This document shows positions 1 to 14,400 of a stretch of DNA of 64,000 nt, piece by piece. The stretch covers positions 1 through 64,000 of the forward strand of contig JAVXUO010000139.1 of NCBI GenBank assembly GCA_033065855.1, in the 5' to 3' direction. The notes beneath the pieces were generated by a model, which was not told the origin of the DNA, made no database searches, and saw only the letters and a list, made by a program, of their open reading frames with translations. Made by a program: the position numbers and the translations under genes. The DNA comes from Escallonia rubra (Eukaryota; Streptophyta; Magnoliopsida; Escalloniales; Escalloniaceae). Within the stretch, counting starts at the first letter, position 1; every line of letters begins with the position of its first letter.

Positions 1-243
1 CAACAAAATATTAGTCAAACAATATAAGTGCATTTAGGGGTGAACACGGTCGGTTGGTTGGTTTGGTTTGGAGGCTGAATACCAAATTGAGCCGACCAAC
101 CTCAATTTAGAAAATAAAAAAACAAAACCGTAGTTGAACGGTTTGGTTGGAATAGGTTGGACGGATTGAACGGATTGAACGGTTCGGTTTGGGCTAGACT
201 CAATTTTAGGCCTAAACAAAAACAAAGTAGACATGCTAACAAG

Positions 244-912
244 CTATGTTACACGGACCATTCACTTTTGGATGAATGGGCGGTGTTGACATGACCCGAA
301 ACAGAAACCTGTACGGGATCCGCGACACGGACACCTGTACGGGATCCGTGTCGGACTCGTGCCGGACGGATACGCCACATTGACAATTCTGGTGGAAGAA
401 GATGAAAGAAGAAAGGGCTGCAGATCTGGTCTGTAATCGTAGAAGAAGAAGAGGAGGAGGAGGGGAGATGAGAGAAAAAATTACAAGTAGAGAAGAAGAA
501 GAAGAAGAAGAAGAAGAAGGGGGGAGGGAGGGAGGGGGGGGGGAGAGAGAGAGAGAGAGGCTGTACCTTTTATCACGTGAAAGGTGGAAGGCTGTTGACA
601 GATCTAATTGATGATGACTATTTCTTTTTCCCCTTTCTTTTGGGCAAAATATTATTCTCAACCCCAAGTTTCATACAAATATTAAACACAACCCAAATTA
701 AGTTAAAAAAAACACCGTGTAATGCATGTAACATTCATAACATTACATGTATACCCTTAACATTCAAACTCAACCCTATAAGTTCAGACGCGTCCCCGTG
801 TCTGTGTCCGATTACGGATCCGCGTCCAGTGTCCTGATATTTCATAATTGACGAGTCCGACACTTGGACAGGTGTCCGATCCTGACACCGACACCGAGTC
901 CATGTAACATAG
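244..912. mobile_element. TIR element nested in the hAT-like element
   Basis: The ends are CTATGTTACACGGAC and its near inverted complement GTCCATGTAACATAG. Flanks CTAACAAG (236-243) and CTGACAAG (913-920) form an 8-bp duplication with one mismatch. The subterminal regions are rich in GTCCGACAC and GGATCCG type motifs. The interior is a purine-rich microsatellite and no transposase is visible. The end resembles that of the element at 29,624-30,541, so the two may belong to one superfamily. Confidence 0.6.
490..560. repeat. Purine microsatellite (GAA)n-(GGGA)n-(GA)n
   Basis: Back-to-back runs of GAA, GGGA/poly-G and GA units give a pure purine strand of about 70 bases inside the nested TIR element. 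Open frames read through it are low-complexity Glu/Arg or Ser/Pro and are not genes. Confidence 0.9.
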
Positions 913-1414
913 CTGACAAGCTCAATCACGCATTAACAGAGTTGGCGTGATGGGAGTGGAGGCGGAGGTGGAGGAGTACCATTCGACAGTTAAGATGTGG
1001 AGGCGCGGCGAGAGCAGAGTCGACGTGAGATCGATGTGGCAATGACTAGGAGTGGGAGGCGATTGAGATGTGGAAACGAACAGAGTCGGCGTGATGGGAG
1101 TGGGAGGTGGAGGTGGAGGAGCAATTGTGGAGCACAGTCAGAATATGTGGAGGCGGAGGCTTGGTGGAGCAGAGTACAATTAGATCTGAAATGTTGGCGC
1201 GGGTGAAAATTATGTCTTAGGGTTAGAGGGATGTAGGGTTACTCCTTTTTGTGTGAGTACTTAAGTATAACTACGGCAAAAATCCAAACGAAACATGAGA
1301 TTTGGAAAAAGAATAAAACAAACTGATTGTTTCTGAGGTCAGTTTGGAATTAGCCGGATTGATCGGTTTGGTTTTCACGGTTGGATCGTGTCAAGGGTTT
1401 AATGCTCACCCCTA

Positions 1415-2424
1415 AGTGCATCTTAAACAACATGTTGATGTTTGTAGAGAACATGAAGCTAAGTTGAGGACGAATTGGTGCATCATTCTTTGACGATGAT
1501 AATGCAAAACCAAATCTATATTTAGAATTTAAGGGGCAAATCATTGGAGCATTGGAACAACAGCTCTACGGGATACTTCAACTTCACCATTTAGAAGTCC
1601 AAATAATTTTGGAACGATGTTAATGTATTTTGCAAAGATGAAATGCTGTCCCTTGAGGCCTAAGCTTATAAAGGTTTCATCCGAAGGTCTTTTATAAGGA
1701 TTTAGGTAGTTTGTGTCAGCAGACAGTTGAGTTGTTATTCTAGGAGCAAGTGGTGAAACTGATGGAAGTTGATGGTAGCAGCTACGGGCATTTGCTGATA
1801 AACTTCTTGAGTGTTATAAGATGCCTACATGTTTCTTAACTTCGCCGGAAGTTCTTTTATTTTGTTAAGTGGTGTCTTAGTTCCCAACGATTTTGTCTGT
1901 GATGCGGAAACGTATGTTATCCAGAGAAGTGTTAATCCAAACGTCTCTAATGCAGTCAATTTCTGTAATGATGAATATAAATAAGACGTCAGGATGTTCT
2001 GTGTCTTGCTTGATATGTCAGGCTTTACAGCTCACTAAGTTGTGGTGTTTATCTGATCCTGCCTCCTGGTCTTGGATCTAAAATGTTGTAACTCTAAGCT
2101 TCAATTTTTTTCCTCCATTTTTAGCCACTGTCGCATTAAGGACCTGCATTTAACTTTTTAGTTGCTATTGCTTCCTGGTTTTGGACTGCAAAAGTTATTA
2201 CTCTATGCTTCAATCTGTTCTATTGTTTTTAGCCACTGTCACATCAAGGATCTGCATAAGATGATGTTATTATTAGCATGCATATATGTGCTTGTACACC
2301 TATCAAGTGCGTTTCAGGTAGCAATGGAGTGCTTGAAAAGAATAAACTTCAAAATCTGTATGGTATTGTTTTTAGTGATTCTTTTACATGTTTTTGTAAT
2401 GTTCTGTACATATCGATATTGCAG
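1415..2424. other. Probable NRPC2 intron, no supported exon
   Basis: This lies between the nested elements and the first supported exon. I searched it for the exon that should precede 2425 (a QQALEYLEGK-like end followed by a GT donor) and found none. It contains the direct duplication at 2061-2262. It is best read as intron, with the remaining 5' exons left of the window. Confidence 0.5.
2061..2262 (+). repeat. Diverged tandem duplication, about 109-bp unit
   Basis: Two consecutive copies start at GCCTCCTGGTCTTGG (2061) and GCTTCCTGGTTTTGG (2170). Both run through a TTTTTAGCCACTGTC core to CTGCAT. They differ at many positions, so this is an old duplication within the intron upstream of exon 2425-2463. 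Confidence 0.7.
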
Positions 2425-5400
2425 GTTAAAAAGTTACTATATTTTAGGGCTTCAGTTGAGAAGGTCTACTCTGCATACTTTTGAAGCTTCTATTTCTTCT
2501 TTAGCTTGCCGCCTACAATTTCGTAAACTTGACACAACAGTTCTTCATATTTTAATCAGGAAGGTAGAGCTCTAGGTATCCTCCGGGATATATTGGTTGC
2601 TAACGTCCCAGTAAGTTCTGTCTTACATTGAAAGTAAAATTCATTTTGCAAGTACTTGCAACATTAATTTGCCTCTGAAACTCATACACCAACCCCCAAC
2701 TCCCCACCAAACCCCTCATCTCTCATTACAGGTGCATGAAAATAATTTTCGCTCGAAATGCATCTATGTGGCTGTAATGTTGAGACGTATGATGGAAGCA
2801 ATTTTGAACAAGGATGCAATGGATGACAAGGTACTTGGATATATGTTTCAAAGAGGAACTTGTGCTTTTACTCGCTGGTTAGATGTCTGTAATAGATTGA
2901 AAAGCTTTATGTTAATTATTTCCATGTTAGGGAAGAGTACGATCTTTCAAAGTAGAGTGTACTGGCTCCAGACTATGGGCCTTAGGAAGGTGTCCATCTC
3001 GTTCTCTCTACTCTCTTGGCCTTTTTCTAATTCTCTATCTGGATGGGGTGTCATTAGTGTCTTCACCCTCAGGTGGCTGTTGTAATCATAGGATGCCTGC
3101 AGCTGAAAGGATTCACTTCACTGAGTGGTGAATCTCTGCGAGATTAGTGAACTTTCACTCCAACTTAGGATCTTAATGGCAGCTCGGTTCAAGATAAGGT
3201 GGAATCGCGAGTCAAGAAAAGGAGAGATTCTGACCTATGGCGGCAGCAAAGTACCACTCTTGGCGGTGAGGGAGACGTGAGAGAAGCTGGAGATTATGAA
3301 GATTTAGCCATGAATTCTCTGTTGAAGATAACAGTGGATGCAAAGTGAATGAACTTTTCCTTCTCATAATTTCGCTTGCTGGCGGCGTGGTTTAATGAGT
3401 TTCAAATCCCGATATTGACTTTAATAAGAAGTCATGTGTTGCTTGTTTGATATAGTAGTTACAACTGGTAATTATTTATAAATAGGTTTTACATATCTAA
3501 ACATACTACAACTTCAATCCATGCGTATTTAAATTTTCCTTTTATATTCCACATTTAACTTTCTGTTAGACCACATGTTTGGTATATTTTATAAGATCCA
3601 ATGCTAAAACATTACTCCTACTTGTACCCATCAAATAAGTATATATGGCGAATCTAACTGATTAACTTATTCTAGGCGCTCTCAACTAGGATTCTTCCCA
3701 CTCCCGACGCTCTCCTGCTGCTTCCCCCTCTCCCGCTTCGTGCAACTAAGGGCTGAATACCCTCCACTGCCTCAAGATACTGCTGGTACAGCCTGCCCCC
3801 TCTCTTACATTGAGCGGTGCTGATCTTTCCCGTAGCTTTGAGCACTTTGCTCAATATTATCGGTCTGAGCCTGAATATGCTCAATCTTGGCTCTGTCGTG
3901 GCTATTCTTTCAGATAGCTGAGAAACAATCTGTTTGTCCTTCAGAAATTTATATAGTAGCACGCGTTTCATCATAATACTGGAATGTTTTCAGTTGGACG
4001 TTTGCACGGCATATATCTTGAGGGTGAATTCTTTCGCCATTGCAAGGAAAATCCCGCGTATGTCATCGTCCCACGAGTAGGTTGTTTTTGGCATGCCTAG
4101 AATCGAAATTTTTTTGAGTACCGATTAAGAAGTCTGTATCTTTAGTTTGTTGCGCTTCTAGAGTTCTGTGACAAACTGAGGGCTCCTCAAATTGTGCATG
4201 TTCACCTTCATCTGCAAGGAAGATAGTTGTTAAATGTGCATCTGTACTAGGTGATGCAGGGATATCGCGAGAGATTAATAATCGGGGGATGTGGAGCTTA
4301 TCACATTTCTGAACGGGGATGTGTAATGCGGAGGGGTATATGTGTGCAGTTAAAGTGTTCCACCAAAGTCTAAATCATATATTGAGTCTCAACAGAAAAT
4401 GAAGGATTACATGAGCTTATGCAGTATTAGTAAACAAAATCCTAATCTATAACAAAAATGACAAAATAGCCTTAAACTACTTGACCATGAAAAAGCTTGC
4501 AAGTTGCATTAAGGAACCTGCTAATAGCTAAGGCAGCCTTTATTGCCAAAGGAAGATGGTCTTACTGCCAAGGCAATAGGGACCTTAACAAAACTGCCTT
4601 CATACCAAGCTTGACCCTTTCTTCCTTGGATCTTCTCTCTCAACTTCAGACCTCTCTCTTTTCCCGATCTCTTCTTTTCTCTTCTCAAGCACTTGTCTCC
4701 CTCACCAAGACAGCGTCTTCCCTCTGTTTTGTTCGTAATGTGTAACCCGTCCCTCCTGTCTCCCCTTTAGTGCCTGGTTGAGATTTCCAGTCATCACCAT
4801 GGTCTGGATCTCGTTGCTGCATGTACTGAAGTTATTTGATTCGTGATCTCTTCCCACAGTCTTCATCATTGCTTACTTGTTGGCTTTAAAAAGGTAACTG
4901 TTAATATTGAAATTTTTCGTGCCATCTGAGAAATTGTACAAACATGACTTGCAGATATAATTCAGATCAAACTGAGCAAACTTGAGTACATACCATGTTT
5001 TAAGTCTTATCTGGATTAGGTTTGGAAATGAGTTGTTGGCTCAATTTGGTTGGATAATTGGTGGGGGGTGAAGTTAGTTTCTTGCTTTGAAGGAACTTTC
5101 AGGTCTAGAAGGCAATTTCTGTACGGTTAGCATATCGATGCTTATTTGAACCGTACTAAAAGTCCAAGGGACCATAAATTATCATCAGAAGCATCTACTG
5201 TTTATACACACGACCGCACATTAAGACAGGGAAACACAACCAGACCTAGTTCTTGAATATGGTCCAATGTAGAATGTAGTTCTATATTCATTGTCATGAG
5301 TGGGACAGCGTTGCTAATTTGAGATCAGGGCACAAGAAAGACGAACCAAGTTTGAACATTTCTGAAATTTGGTGACTTAACTGAGCTTGGCGATATTACC

Positions 5401-8400
5401 TTTTGCGGAACCCTGCATTGCAAAATAGTTTTTCAGAACAGCTTCCAGATCTGTTGTTGTTAAATCATTGTTGGTTATCTTAATATAAGCTTTCTTTTCC
5501 GCGAGTTGGTTTTGATGCCAATAAATTACTTTTTCATTTGTTGTTAAAAGTTTTCATAGATCACATTGCATGGCTTAACTTTCAAGTCGTTAGTCATAAT
5601 GTTTGATTTTTTTTTTTTAAACTTGGAGATGTAACTGGATTAATTGTTGTTGAATGTCATTCTCGATTATATGATATTGTAGGATTATGTTGGAAACAAG
5701 AGATTGGAGCTATCAGGCCAATTAATATCTTTACTCTTTGAGGTGGCTACTTCCCTACATACTCCGGAAAGATACAAAGGAGAGTTTTATCCTTCATTCA
5801 GTTATTCACTTATTTGTTGCAGGATTTGTTCAAGACGATGAATGATGAGATCAGGAGGGGCATTGATATCATTCTAGCAAAGCCTAGTCGGTCCAGCCGG
5901 TTTGACATTTCTCAAGTATGTGGTAGTCAATATTCAGATTTCAAGTCCTTCTGTTGCAAAGCAGTTCTACATTATGCTTTATGTCATCTTTGCGGCTCAA
6001 AGTCCCAGTTTTTGTTAAATAAAAGACAGAAATTTCCCGATAAAGTGCCCATGGTCTGGGTACAGGTGATCCCTCATCGCAGTTTTTGACTGGTTTTGCT
6101 TGCGATGAGACATGGGAACATTGGTAAACACGATACTTTGCATTTTGCACATGCATCCTGTCAAATTTTAAAGTTATTCCTGCTTTAAGAGAAGATATAG
6201 TACCAAAACATCCTCACATATGTAACCTCAAAAAAGGGTAATCAGAGCTCTAAGTTTAGAATCTTAATCAATGTACTTGCGTCTGACCATCAATGTTTGT
6301 ATTTGCAGCGGAAAGCTAACTAACGAATAATGAGAAGTAAAGTTGTTTCTTGCTTTTGGTAATCGAAGAAAGTTTTAACAAAGATGTGAACTAGGAAGAA
6401 TTGGTCGTATGAAATAGCAATTTTTGATCCCTCTGACCCGGTTCTTGATCCAAGGTGGAGACGGTGTATAATGGATTAAAACGTTTGGAAAACAAAAAAC
6501 GATGCAGTGGAAATTGAATGAATTTTAAAAAACGATAGTCCAAGCTTACGAGTCAAATGATTTAGCAATTGATGAATGTAATTATCTATTCTAGAGGTTC
6601 TAATACAACAACTCATAAGTCCGAGAGAGGGGATTAATGAGTGTGAACTTTACCTTAAAATACGTACAAATTCCAATTAATCAAAACCGAACAGAACCAA
6701 TCATTCTAGCTATGGTAATATAAATATAAAATTCACAATTCCACACAGAATTGTAACATCAAAATCAACCTCATAGATAAACTTGATCTAGGATTACTTA
6801 CCCAAATGAGCTTGTAAGTCGAAATTTTCAACTCCGAGGTTTTTCCTTTTGCTGCCTCACTGCGACCCAATATTAAAATTATCTTGTAAACCTTAATGTC
6901 TATATATTTGGAAAATATAGGAAAGCCCCCTGCTAATATTTCACTTTCTCTAGGATACCCAGAAAGGTTACTAAAGTTCCAAAGGAATCTCAAACATAAT
7001 ATAATTTCCTTCTTTGGGGTTTTATACGTACCCGATCGTTTAGACATGATACTCGATCAAATGTCTCCTTTTGAGGGTTTTTGTCTAAAGCTATCTTATA
7101 GTAGTCAACTAATGCAAGTATAAGGTTTTTAACATTGCAAGTAATAGGAAAACAAATACTAGATAATACTAGTTATTTTCCTTCCAAATTTATTTTTTTG
7201 TTTTTGTATGAGATCAATTTTCCTTCTTCTTCATCAATCTACAATCAAGACAAACAAAAATATTTATTGTTTTCTTGATTTTTTCTCACCCCTTTAGAGG
7301 AGATCGTTCAAGGGGCACATGACTATTGGAAATTCCAAAAACAATATTAAGTTTTAAAAGAAAACTTAACCCAATACTCGCCCCACAATCTCCTTTATGG
7401 TATTGCATGAACATGATAATACATAAAACAAGATCGAACAGGAAACTAATTAACTGCTTGGCTGTTCTAGCAGGATCCGGCTGTCATGGACTTAGCTTCT
7501 CCTTAGTTTTCCCCTCCTATGACCTTCTAGGACCTTGGAGAGTGGCTTCCAAGCTTTTCTCCAAAGAAATGAAATATGTATTATGGTCATCCCAAAAAAC
7601 GGCGATTAGCCTAGTAATTGTGATACTAGGACTAATCTCTCTCTCTGATCCTGTCACAATTAACGATAGGAGGGGGATACTTAAGGCTTTCCTCTTCTTG
7701 CTACAATAGGATTCTAGAATCATAAGATTATCTCATAACCTTATCTACCACTAAATGACTGTAATTGCACTTTAGTCTAAAATTTATAATTTAAGCCGTT
7801 ATCTGTAAAATTTCCCTCTACAAGATATTCATAAAAGTCTCAAAATTAGTTTACAGTAGTTTTGAAGCATTTATATCTAATCCTTGTGCTCCCAATTCGT
7901 AACCTCAATATCTATTGGTTTAACAAATTAAATCAACCTTCTAGAAATATATACATCGATAAAAGACTCTGCCCAGTTTAATGATCAAATTAGTTTACAG
8001 TAGTTTTGAAGCATTTATATCTAATGGTTGTGTTCCTAATTCGTGACCTCAATATCTATTGATTTAACAAATTAAATCAACCTTCTAGAAATATACCTTG
8101 ATAAAAGACTGCCAAGTTTGATGATCAACAATAACTAAAATTAAGGAATATCATATTCTCAAAAGAGAACGTAGAATTTTATAACAGTAGATAATGTTCT
8201 CAACGTTCGTAACGCACATTACCCACTAGCCGAACCTTTAATCATTATAAAATAACTCGCACTCATTGGAATATCGAAGCAATATATATATTTGCATTTG
8301 AGTTCATCACTATCTCAAAATTACGGACATTCACATACTCGTATTGTCGTGAATAATATTTTATCAAGACAATAACAGAATAAAATATTATTCTCATTGA

Positions 8401-11400
8401 TCCCGTATAATGCATAACACTAATGCACTAGTACGTAACTTGAAGTCTCCACATCCATGGTTAAGGTAAACCATCTCATTAAGCACTACAAGTCTACAAC
8501 GTATAGATGATTTCTCTCAGTTCATCTAAGGTTGTGAACATAACTATTTTGTTATACCTATCACATGATTTAGACTGCGTATAGGCATCTTTATACACAT
8601 AAACTGTATTACGTATAATGTAGTGGTAAAAGAATAACACACATGACCATTTAATGAAACATGCAGTATTATAAATTCCAGAAATAACAAGAAGCAGATA
8701 TCAAGGTTTTAGAGCAAACTCCAACAATTACAATTATCAACTGAATTTTGAGATGGTTTCTGTACAAATGGACTGTGGTGTCAAAGGATCAGAGTTTAAG
8801 GTCCATTTAAAGGCTTCAATCAGTTAAACGATATACTTGTAAACCGGGTCACTACTTGCTCTAAAAGCTTTAGCTATTAGAGAATTGGGCCAACCTTGTA
8901 TTCATGCTTAACTCTCCCCTCAATCATGACCTACTTGCATGTGGAGAAACTAATCAAACTCGCACAACAAGTGCAAACAGAACAAAGTGCAAGCAGGGCA
9001 CAAGCACAAACATAAAGGGAACACATGCAAGCTAGGAAGACTTGACCCCAGGACCTCGCAAAACTACCATGTTAAGCTAGCACTTGCTCTGAAAGTTAAC
9101 TATATTTGGAGATTCAGCCCAACAACGTATGTCATCTTTTTACAGTTGTAGAATGGGCATTGGTGCAAAAAGGGCTTAAACTAGTGCAGGGGAATAATAA
9201 AAAAGAAGAGATGAAAAAGCCAGAGGTTAAGCATTGACATTCGCTTTAAGAGTCTATCTGAAGAGATAAATGGAGTCTCACCATAAAATGAACAAAAATG
9301 GTGAACCCTTCTGCCGGATTTATTGGTGATTATATAGGAGAAAAATGTGCTTGGGCTTAGACTTCAGTCTTGTATCACACTAGCTTTCGAATATATTTTT
9401 TTCCCCAAATTCTCAAAATTCATCTCTTAAACTCAATAGAAGTGGTGAAGTGAACATTCAATAAATGCTACATTTTTCTTTTCCTACTCTTCTGGGGAAA
9501 TGGACTCAAAAGACAGAAGATTGCCACGTTTAACTGTTCAAAGAGCTTCCTGGGCCAAAAATTAACTTCAAACGCATGATCCGAACGAGATAAAGATATA
9601 GCCAATGGAGCAGAAGTACAGCCTAGATTATCTCCTAGTTTCCAAAGTACTATCTTTTTTTTTTTTATAATCTTGGCGAAATGTAGACCAAACATACCAA
9701 GAACATACAACTTGATGTCTATATTTAGAGATGGCCCCTATAACCACTTCCCTTTTAAACCAAGAATATGGGTTGTAACTCACAATCTTAGTTTATGCTT
9801 CCAGAGGGAACCTCCTAATGGTGTAATGAGCCCCATAAATGAAAGAAAGGAAAACGAGTTTGGTTCACAAGTTAGCCTTTAATGGGCATTACGATGTAGG
9901 GCAACGCTATTCATTCCCTTCCACACAGCTGTTGTTTTTCCATTACGGTCATCCTGTAACGTGGAACAACATTGCTATACGAATTTTATCCCTTCGTTTT
10001 ACAATTTTAACTGGGATGTATGATAATATAACTGGTGATGCAAATTTATCTTTCGTCTGCAGCCTCTTCACCACCTTCTTAGTTGTTCCACTAGCTTAGC
10101 ATTTAATGTTTTGGATCCATAATTTGATACTTCCTCCATTCCAATGGAATCTCCACCTATTTCTTTTGGGATGTTCCAAAAAAAATTTCCTGTAAAATTC
10201 CTACAGAAAGTGCAATAACTTCCAAATCTATCCTTACCTCGCTTCTTATTTTGTCTTCTCAGTTACATGCTCACCCACCCACAGACACCCGCAGGCCACC
10301 ACATAGAATCCCACGCACACACACTGGTGTGCACATACACATTCACAAGCCCACGCACACACACGACATGCATGCACAATCACGCACGCACACACGCGCG
10401 CACATAGACAGAATCTCACGCACGGAGACACGATATCCCACACATTCGCACAATCGCACCCACAGACACACAATAACGCACACGCGCAGATTACATGAAC
10501 TTTAGAGATACAGGGATGGTGGTGGATGAAGAGATGGATTAAGTAGTAATTTACCTAGATGGTATAAGGTTCAAGTATCTCATAAAAAAGTTGACCTTGA
10601 AAGGGGGAAAATCTAATGGAATGGAGGAGTAACTAGATTAGTACCACAACATACACTTAATCAGTACTTTGTTGAATTGAATCGCCGACTATGACAATAT
10701 AGTTAATAGTTATTGCTTTACGTTAATAATGAGAAACCTAACACTAGTTACATGTAAGAAAAAAATAAACTCTTTTCCAGGTAATTTGATTCTTTGGTTT
10801 CTGTTTACCAGAACCATTGATGCCCATTTTGGTTTTTGGTTTGAAGTGGAATCAAGAACAAATGTTAAAATCTTAATGACAAACATATTTGATGTCAAGA
10901 ATTGGAAAGTGCTTCAAAATTATTTGACTAGAAGTACCGAGTATATACTTGAGATATAACGTTAACATGTTTGGCTGTTCTAGCATTTTTAAGCTAAAAT
11001 TCATTTTTTCTTGTTCGTGAATTGTGTATGAAGACCTCTTTTGAGCATACCAAATCAGCATACCTATCCGTTTTAAATATGATAACCTACACTCAGGTTT
11101 GGTTCAAGCTTAACAGTGGATGAAAGTGCTCATTAGGATTAGGATTTACGGTTATGAGTAATGTTGCAATTGCTATTAGGATTATGAAATGTTGAAACAG
11201 TTAACCCAATGGGCCCTTTGTTTTCAAAAAGCATTGCAAATTTGTTGTGTTATGAACCCTTTTCAACAGGGAGTTTCAGCCTAGAATCAATAAATTCCTA
11301 GGATATAAGATTGGACAAGCCCCATCAAGTTCTTTTTCCATTGAATTCAAGTAATCAGATTAACTAACTCTCAACTCTTACTAATCAGAAAACAAGTATC

Positions 11401-14400
11401 CTGGTTCTAGAAATAGAAAGAGCTCACCTTTAACTTTCTCGACCAAGTCTTAGTCCTTTATCAAGAGACACCAGTGGGGGCCCATCAGTGGCGTCCATGG
11501 CCGTTTTCCTTCCCCCCCCCCCCCTCTTTTCTCCTTGTCTTTGGTAGGTTTTTTGTTTGGTTGCATGCCTTCCTTTTGTTGTATGTGTCGTTTCAGGTTT
11601 AACAGTGCATTCCATTTTTCCCAATTCTCCAAAAGAAATACATTTTCCCGTCTAGCTGTATCCAAAGTTAGAACCTTCACTTAGTGACTAAGTTTTTTAC
11701 TTATAACTATTTCTAATGCATCTACTTGTTCTGCTAATCAAGAGTGACTTTAGCTTTTATCGCTCATTATAAACTGTGCTTTACTCCCCAGTATATAGCG
11801 AGAGACAGTATTACTAGTGGTCTAGAAAGACTTCTTAGTACTGGAAACTGGGATATCAAACGGTTCAGGATGCAGCGGAAAGGCATGACGCAGGTTCTTT
11901 CTTGTCCCTCTCTCGTCTGTTCAGCGTTTATATTGCTCTTCTCCATTTTGGTCATTTATCAGTAACTTCGCTAACGATGTATTCATTTTTTCCCAGGTAG
12001 TTGCTAGATTATCCTTCATAGGAACATTGGGCCACATGACAAAGATCTGCCCACAGTTTGAGAAGTCAAGAAAAGTTAGTGGACCAAGAGCCTTACAACC
12101 TAGTCAGGTAGGGCTAAGTGTGTCTGGAAGCCTTTATTTCTTTCAGACTCGATAGCTATCAAGCGAGTTCATTTGCTTTTCTAAACATTTCTAGGTTCAC
12201 TCTTCTTTTTTGCTGAATCACTCCATTGCAGTGGGGCATGCTTTGCCCTTGTGACACTCCGGAAGGCGAATCTTGTGGACTGGTGAAAAACTTGGCCTTG
12301 ATGACTCATGTTACAACTGATGAAGAGGAAGGCCCTATTATCTCTCTGGTATGTCATTTGTCTCTTCAAGTTCAAATGGCGCTTATTTTGTTATAAGGGT
12401 TATATTTTAGGGCTATGAGGTATGCGGAGAAAGAGAAGCTTGTCAAAGGTTTGGAATGAATTCCTTGCCTTGCTCCATCCCTGTGTACTTAAAATGATGT
12501 TCAAGCGCATGTATAACAAAAGTACCTATAATTAATTTTCCTTCAAGTTGATTGTGCACGTACATCTCTCATTACCCCCGCTATGCATATAACGGAATGG
12601 GCGATCTTTCCACATAGGACGTCCTTCCACATGTTATTGAGAGAACATGCAATAAATCTCTTTTTCAATGCTTGAATTTTGGACTCGCTAAACTGGTTTG
12701 CTGAACTTACATACAGCATTCAATCAATATCTGGTTCAGCTTTTCCTTATTATTATGCTCCAGAGGATTATGAGGATTGTTATTTGTTTCCTTATGCTTT
12801 CTCACTGGTATGTTTGTATATCCTTATCTATCGTGTTTGTGCGTGTGTGTATTCTCCGTTCTCATAGAAAAGTTGGGATGACCCGGAACAGTATATAGTG
12901 CAGAAGAACCTTTTAGCCCTTTGTCCTTCAACTTTAATGAGGCTCCTTGCCTCTGTTTGTGGCGTGCTTTCTTATGCTTTATGAACAACTGACCTCCCGG
13001 CAAATGGAGCTATTTTGCTGTAGCACCATGCCAATGTTTTTTACTTCAACTGAAATGGAAAATTATATAAATGATGAACTAATTGAAACTGAGCAAAAGC
13101 TGACCTCTCTTGATAATGTACTTTATTTTGCCCCGTCTTCATTTCAGAATCTTCTTTGTTTGGATATCTAATAACATATGCAATGACTTTTGTCATTAGT
13201 GTTACTGTTTGGGAGTAGAGGACTTGGAACTACTCTCAGGAGAGGAACTTCACACTCCAAATTCATTTCTGATCATATTAAATGGGCTTATTCTTGGCAA
13301 GCATAGGAGACCGCAGGTAATCTGCACTATTAACATATGTGTGGGATGATGCCACAATTCTCTAAGTTCTGTATCTCATTACCTTAGCTTCCTTTTCCCC
13401 CTTCTGTTTAGTCTTTTGCTACGGCAATGAGAAAGCTGCGGAGAGCTGGGAAAATTGGCGAGTTTGTAAGCATCTTCGTAAATGAAAAGCAAGTAAGCTG
13501 TCACCTTGACTTTTGCATATGGATGCTGACAAATGTGATTGCTTGTTTTTGCATGATGGTGTTTTTGGAATGGTTTAATCTTGTTGGTGATTGGAATCTT
13601 GGCTCCTAGTGATAAATTTTAATGAATGCTTCTCTTGGAGTCTTCTGGAGGGAAGTTATGGCTACATATGCAGTCAACTTCTGTTGTTTTGTAACTAAAA
13701 AAAAAGTCACATTTACGGTGCCAAGATTTTGTTTTTTGTCATCATAAGTATGTATTTTCTGGGCCTAAATTATACGTTTTCAGCAGACCTGAACTTTCTA
13801 ATGTGATTTTTCCGCCTTCAGAAGGTGGTAGAAAACTTATAATTAATTTATATCTGTTTTTTCTGTTTCAGTATGTTTGTAGAGTATGATAATGTGGTTT
13901 TGACCAAAAAAAATTTCCTTTTTTGTTTTTTCAATCTATTTCTTCTGGATGTATTTTTGGCAGCGGTGTGTTTACATTGCTTCAGATAGTGGTCGTGTAT
14001 GTCGTCCTCTTGTAATTGCTGACAAGGGTGTATCAAGGATCAAGGAACGTCATATAAAGGAGTTGAAGGTAAATACTTAGCTTGCGTAGTATTCTTCTCA
14101 TGAATTCTCGTCACTTACGTGATTGAATCTTTCCTCCCTTGAAGGATGGGCTTCGCGATTTTGACAGTTTTCTTCAGGAGGGTCTGATAGAGTATCTTGA
14201 TGTCAATGAGGAAAACAATGCTTTGGTTTGTTCCTAACTGATAATGCTTTTGTATATTTTGCTTCCAACACTTCAAGCACCATCTTACTGGATATCTATA
14301 GATTGCTTTATATGAAGGAGAGGCTAAAGCGGAGACAACTCATATTGAAATAGAGCCTTTTACCATCTTAGGTGTTTGTGCCGGGTTGATTCCTTATCCT

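Larger units (their letters stand above)
35..1414. mobile_element. Non-autonomous hAT-like element, host of a nested element
   Basis: The left end reads TAGGGGTGAACA and the right end is its near inverted complement (TGCTCACCCCTA). The flanks are AGTGCATT and AGTGCATC, an 8-bp target duplication with one mismatch, as hAT elements make. Both subterminal regions carry runs of GGTTTGGTT and CGGTTTGG type in opposite orientation. No transposase is visible. A second TIR element (244-912) lies inside. The whole sits upstream of the first visible NRPC2 exon, so probably in an intron. Confidence 0.65.
5916..11791 (+). other. NRPC2 intron, 5.9 kb, with repeats
   Basis: This is one of the two largest introns, between exon end ...SRFDISQ and exon start [19 protein letters not shown]. 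It holds a tandem duplication (7,842-8,125), two direct repeats of about 50 bp at about 8,850 and 9,076 (TTGCTCTAAAAG and TTGCTCTGAAAG cores) and a Stowaway-like MITE (10,130-10,629). A poly-C run of about 13 bases lies at 11,512. Open frames here are short and unrecognised. Confidence 0.8.

Noticed and set aside
2318-2345. Possible preceding NRPC2 exon (reads QVAMECLKR after a TTTCAG site)
   Set aside because: It resembles the expected QQALEYLEGK only loosely, and no GT donor follows in the right place. The true exon is more likely upstream of the window.
10246-10505. Cys/Val-rich and His/Thr-rich frames
   Set aside because: By-products of the CA-rich repeat.
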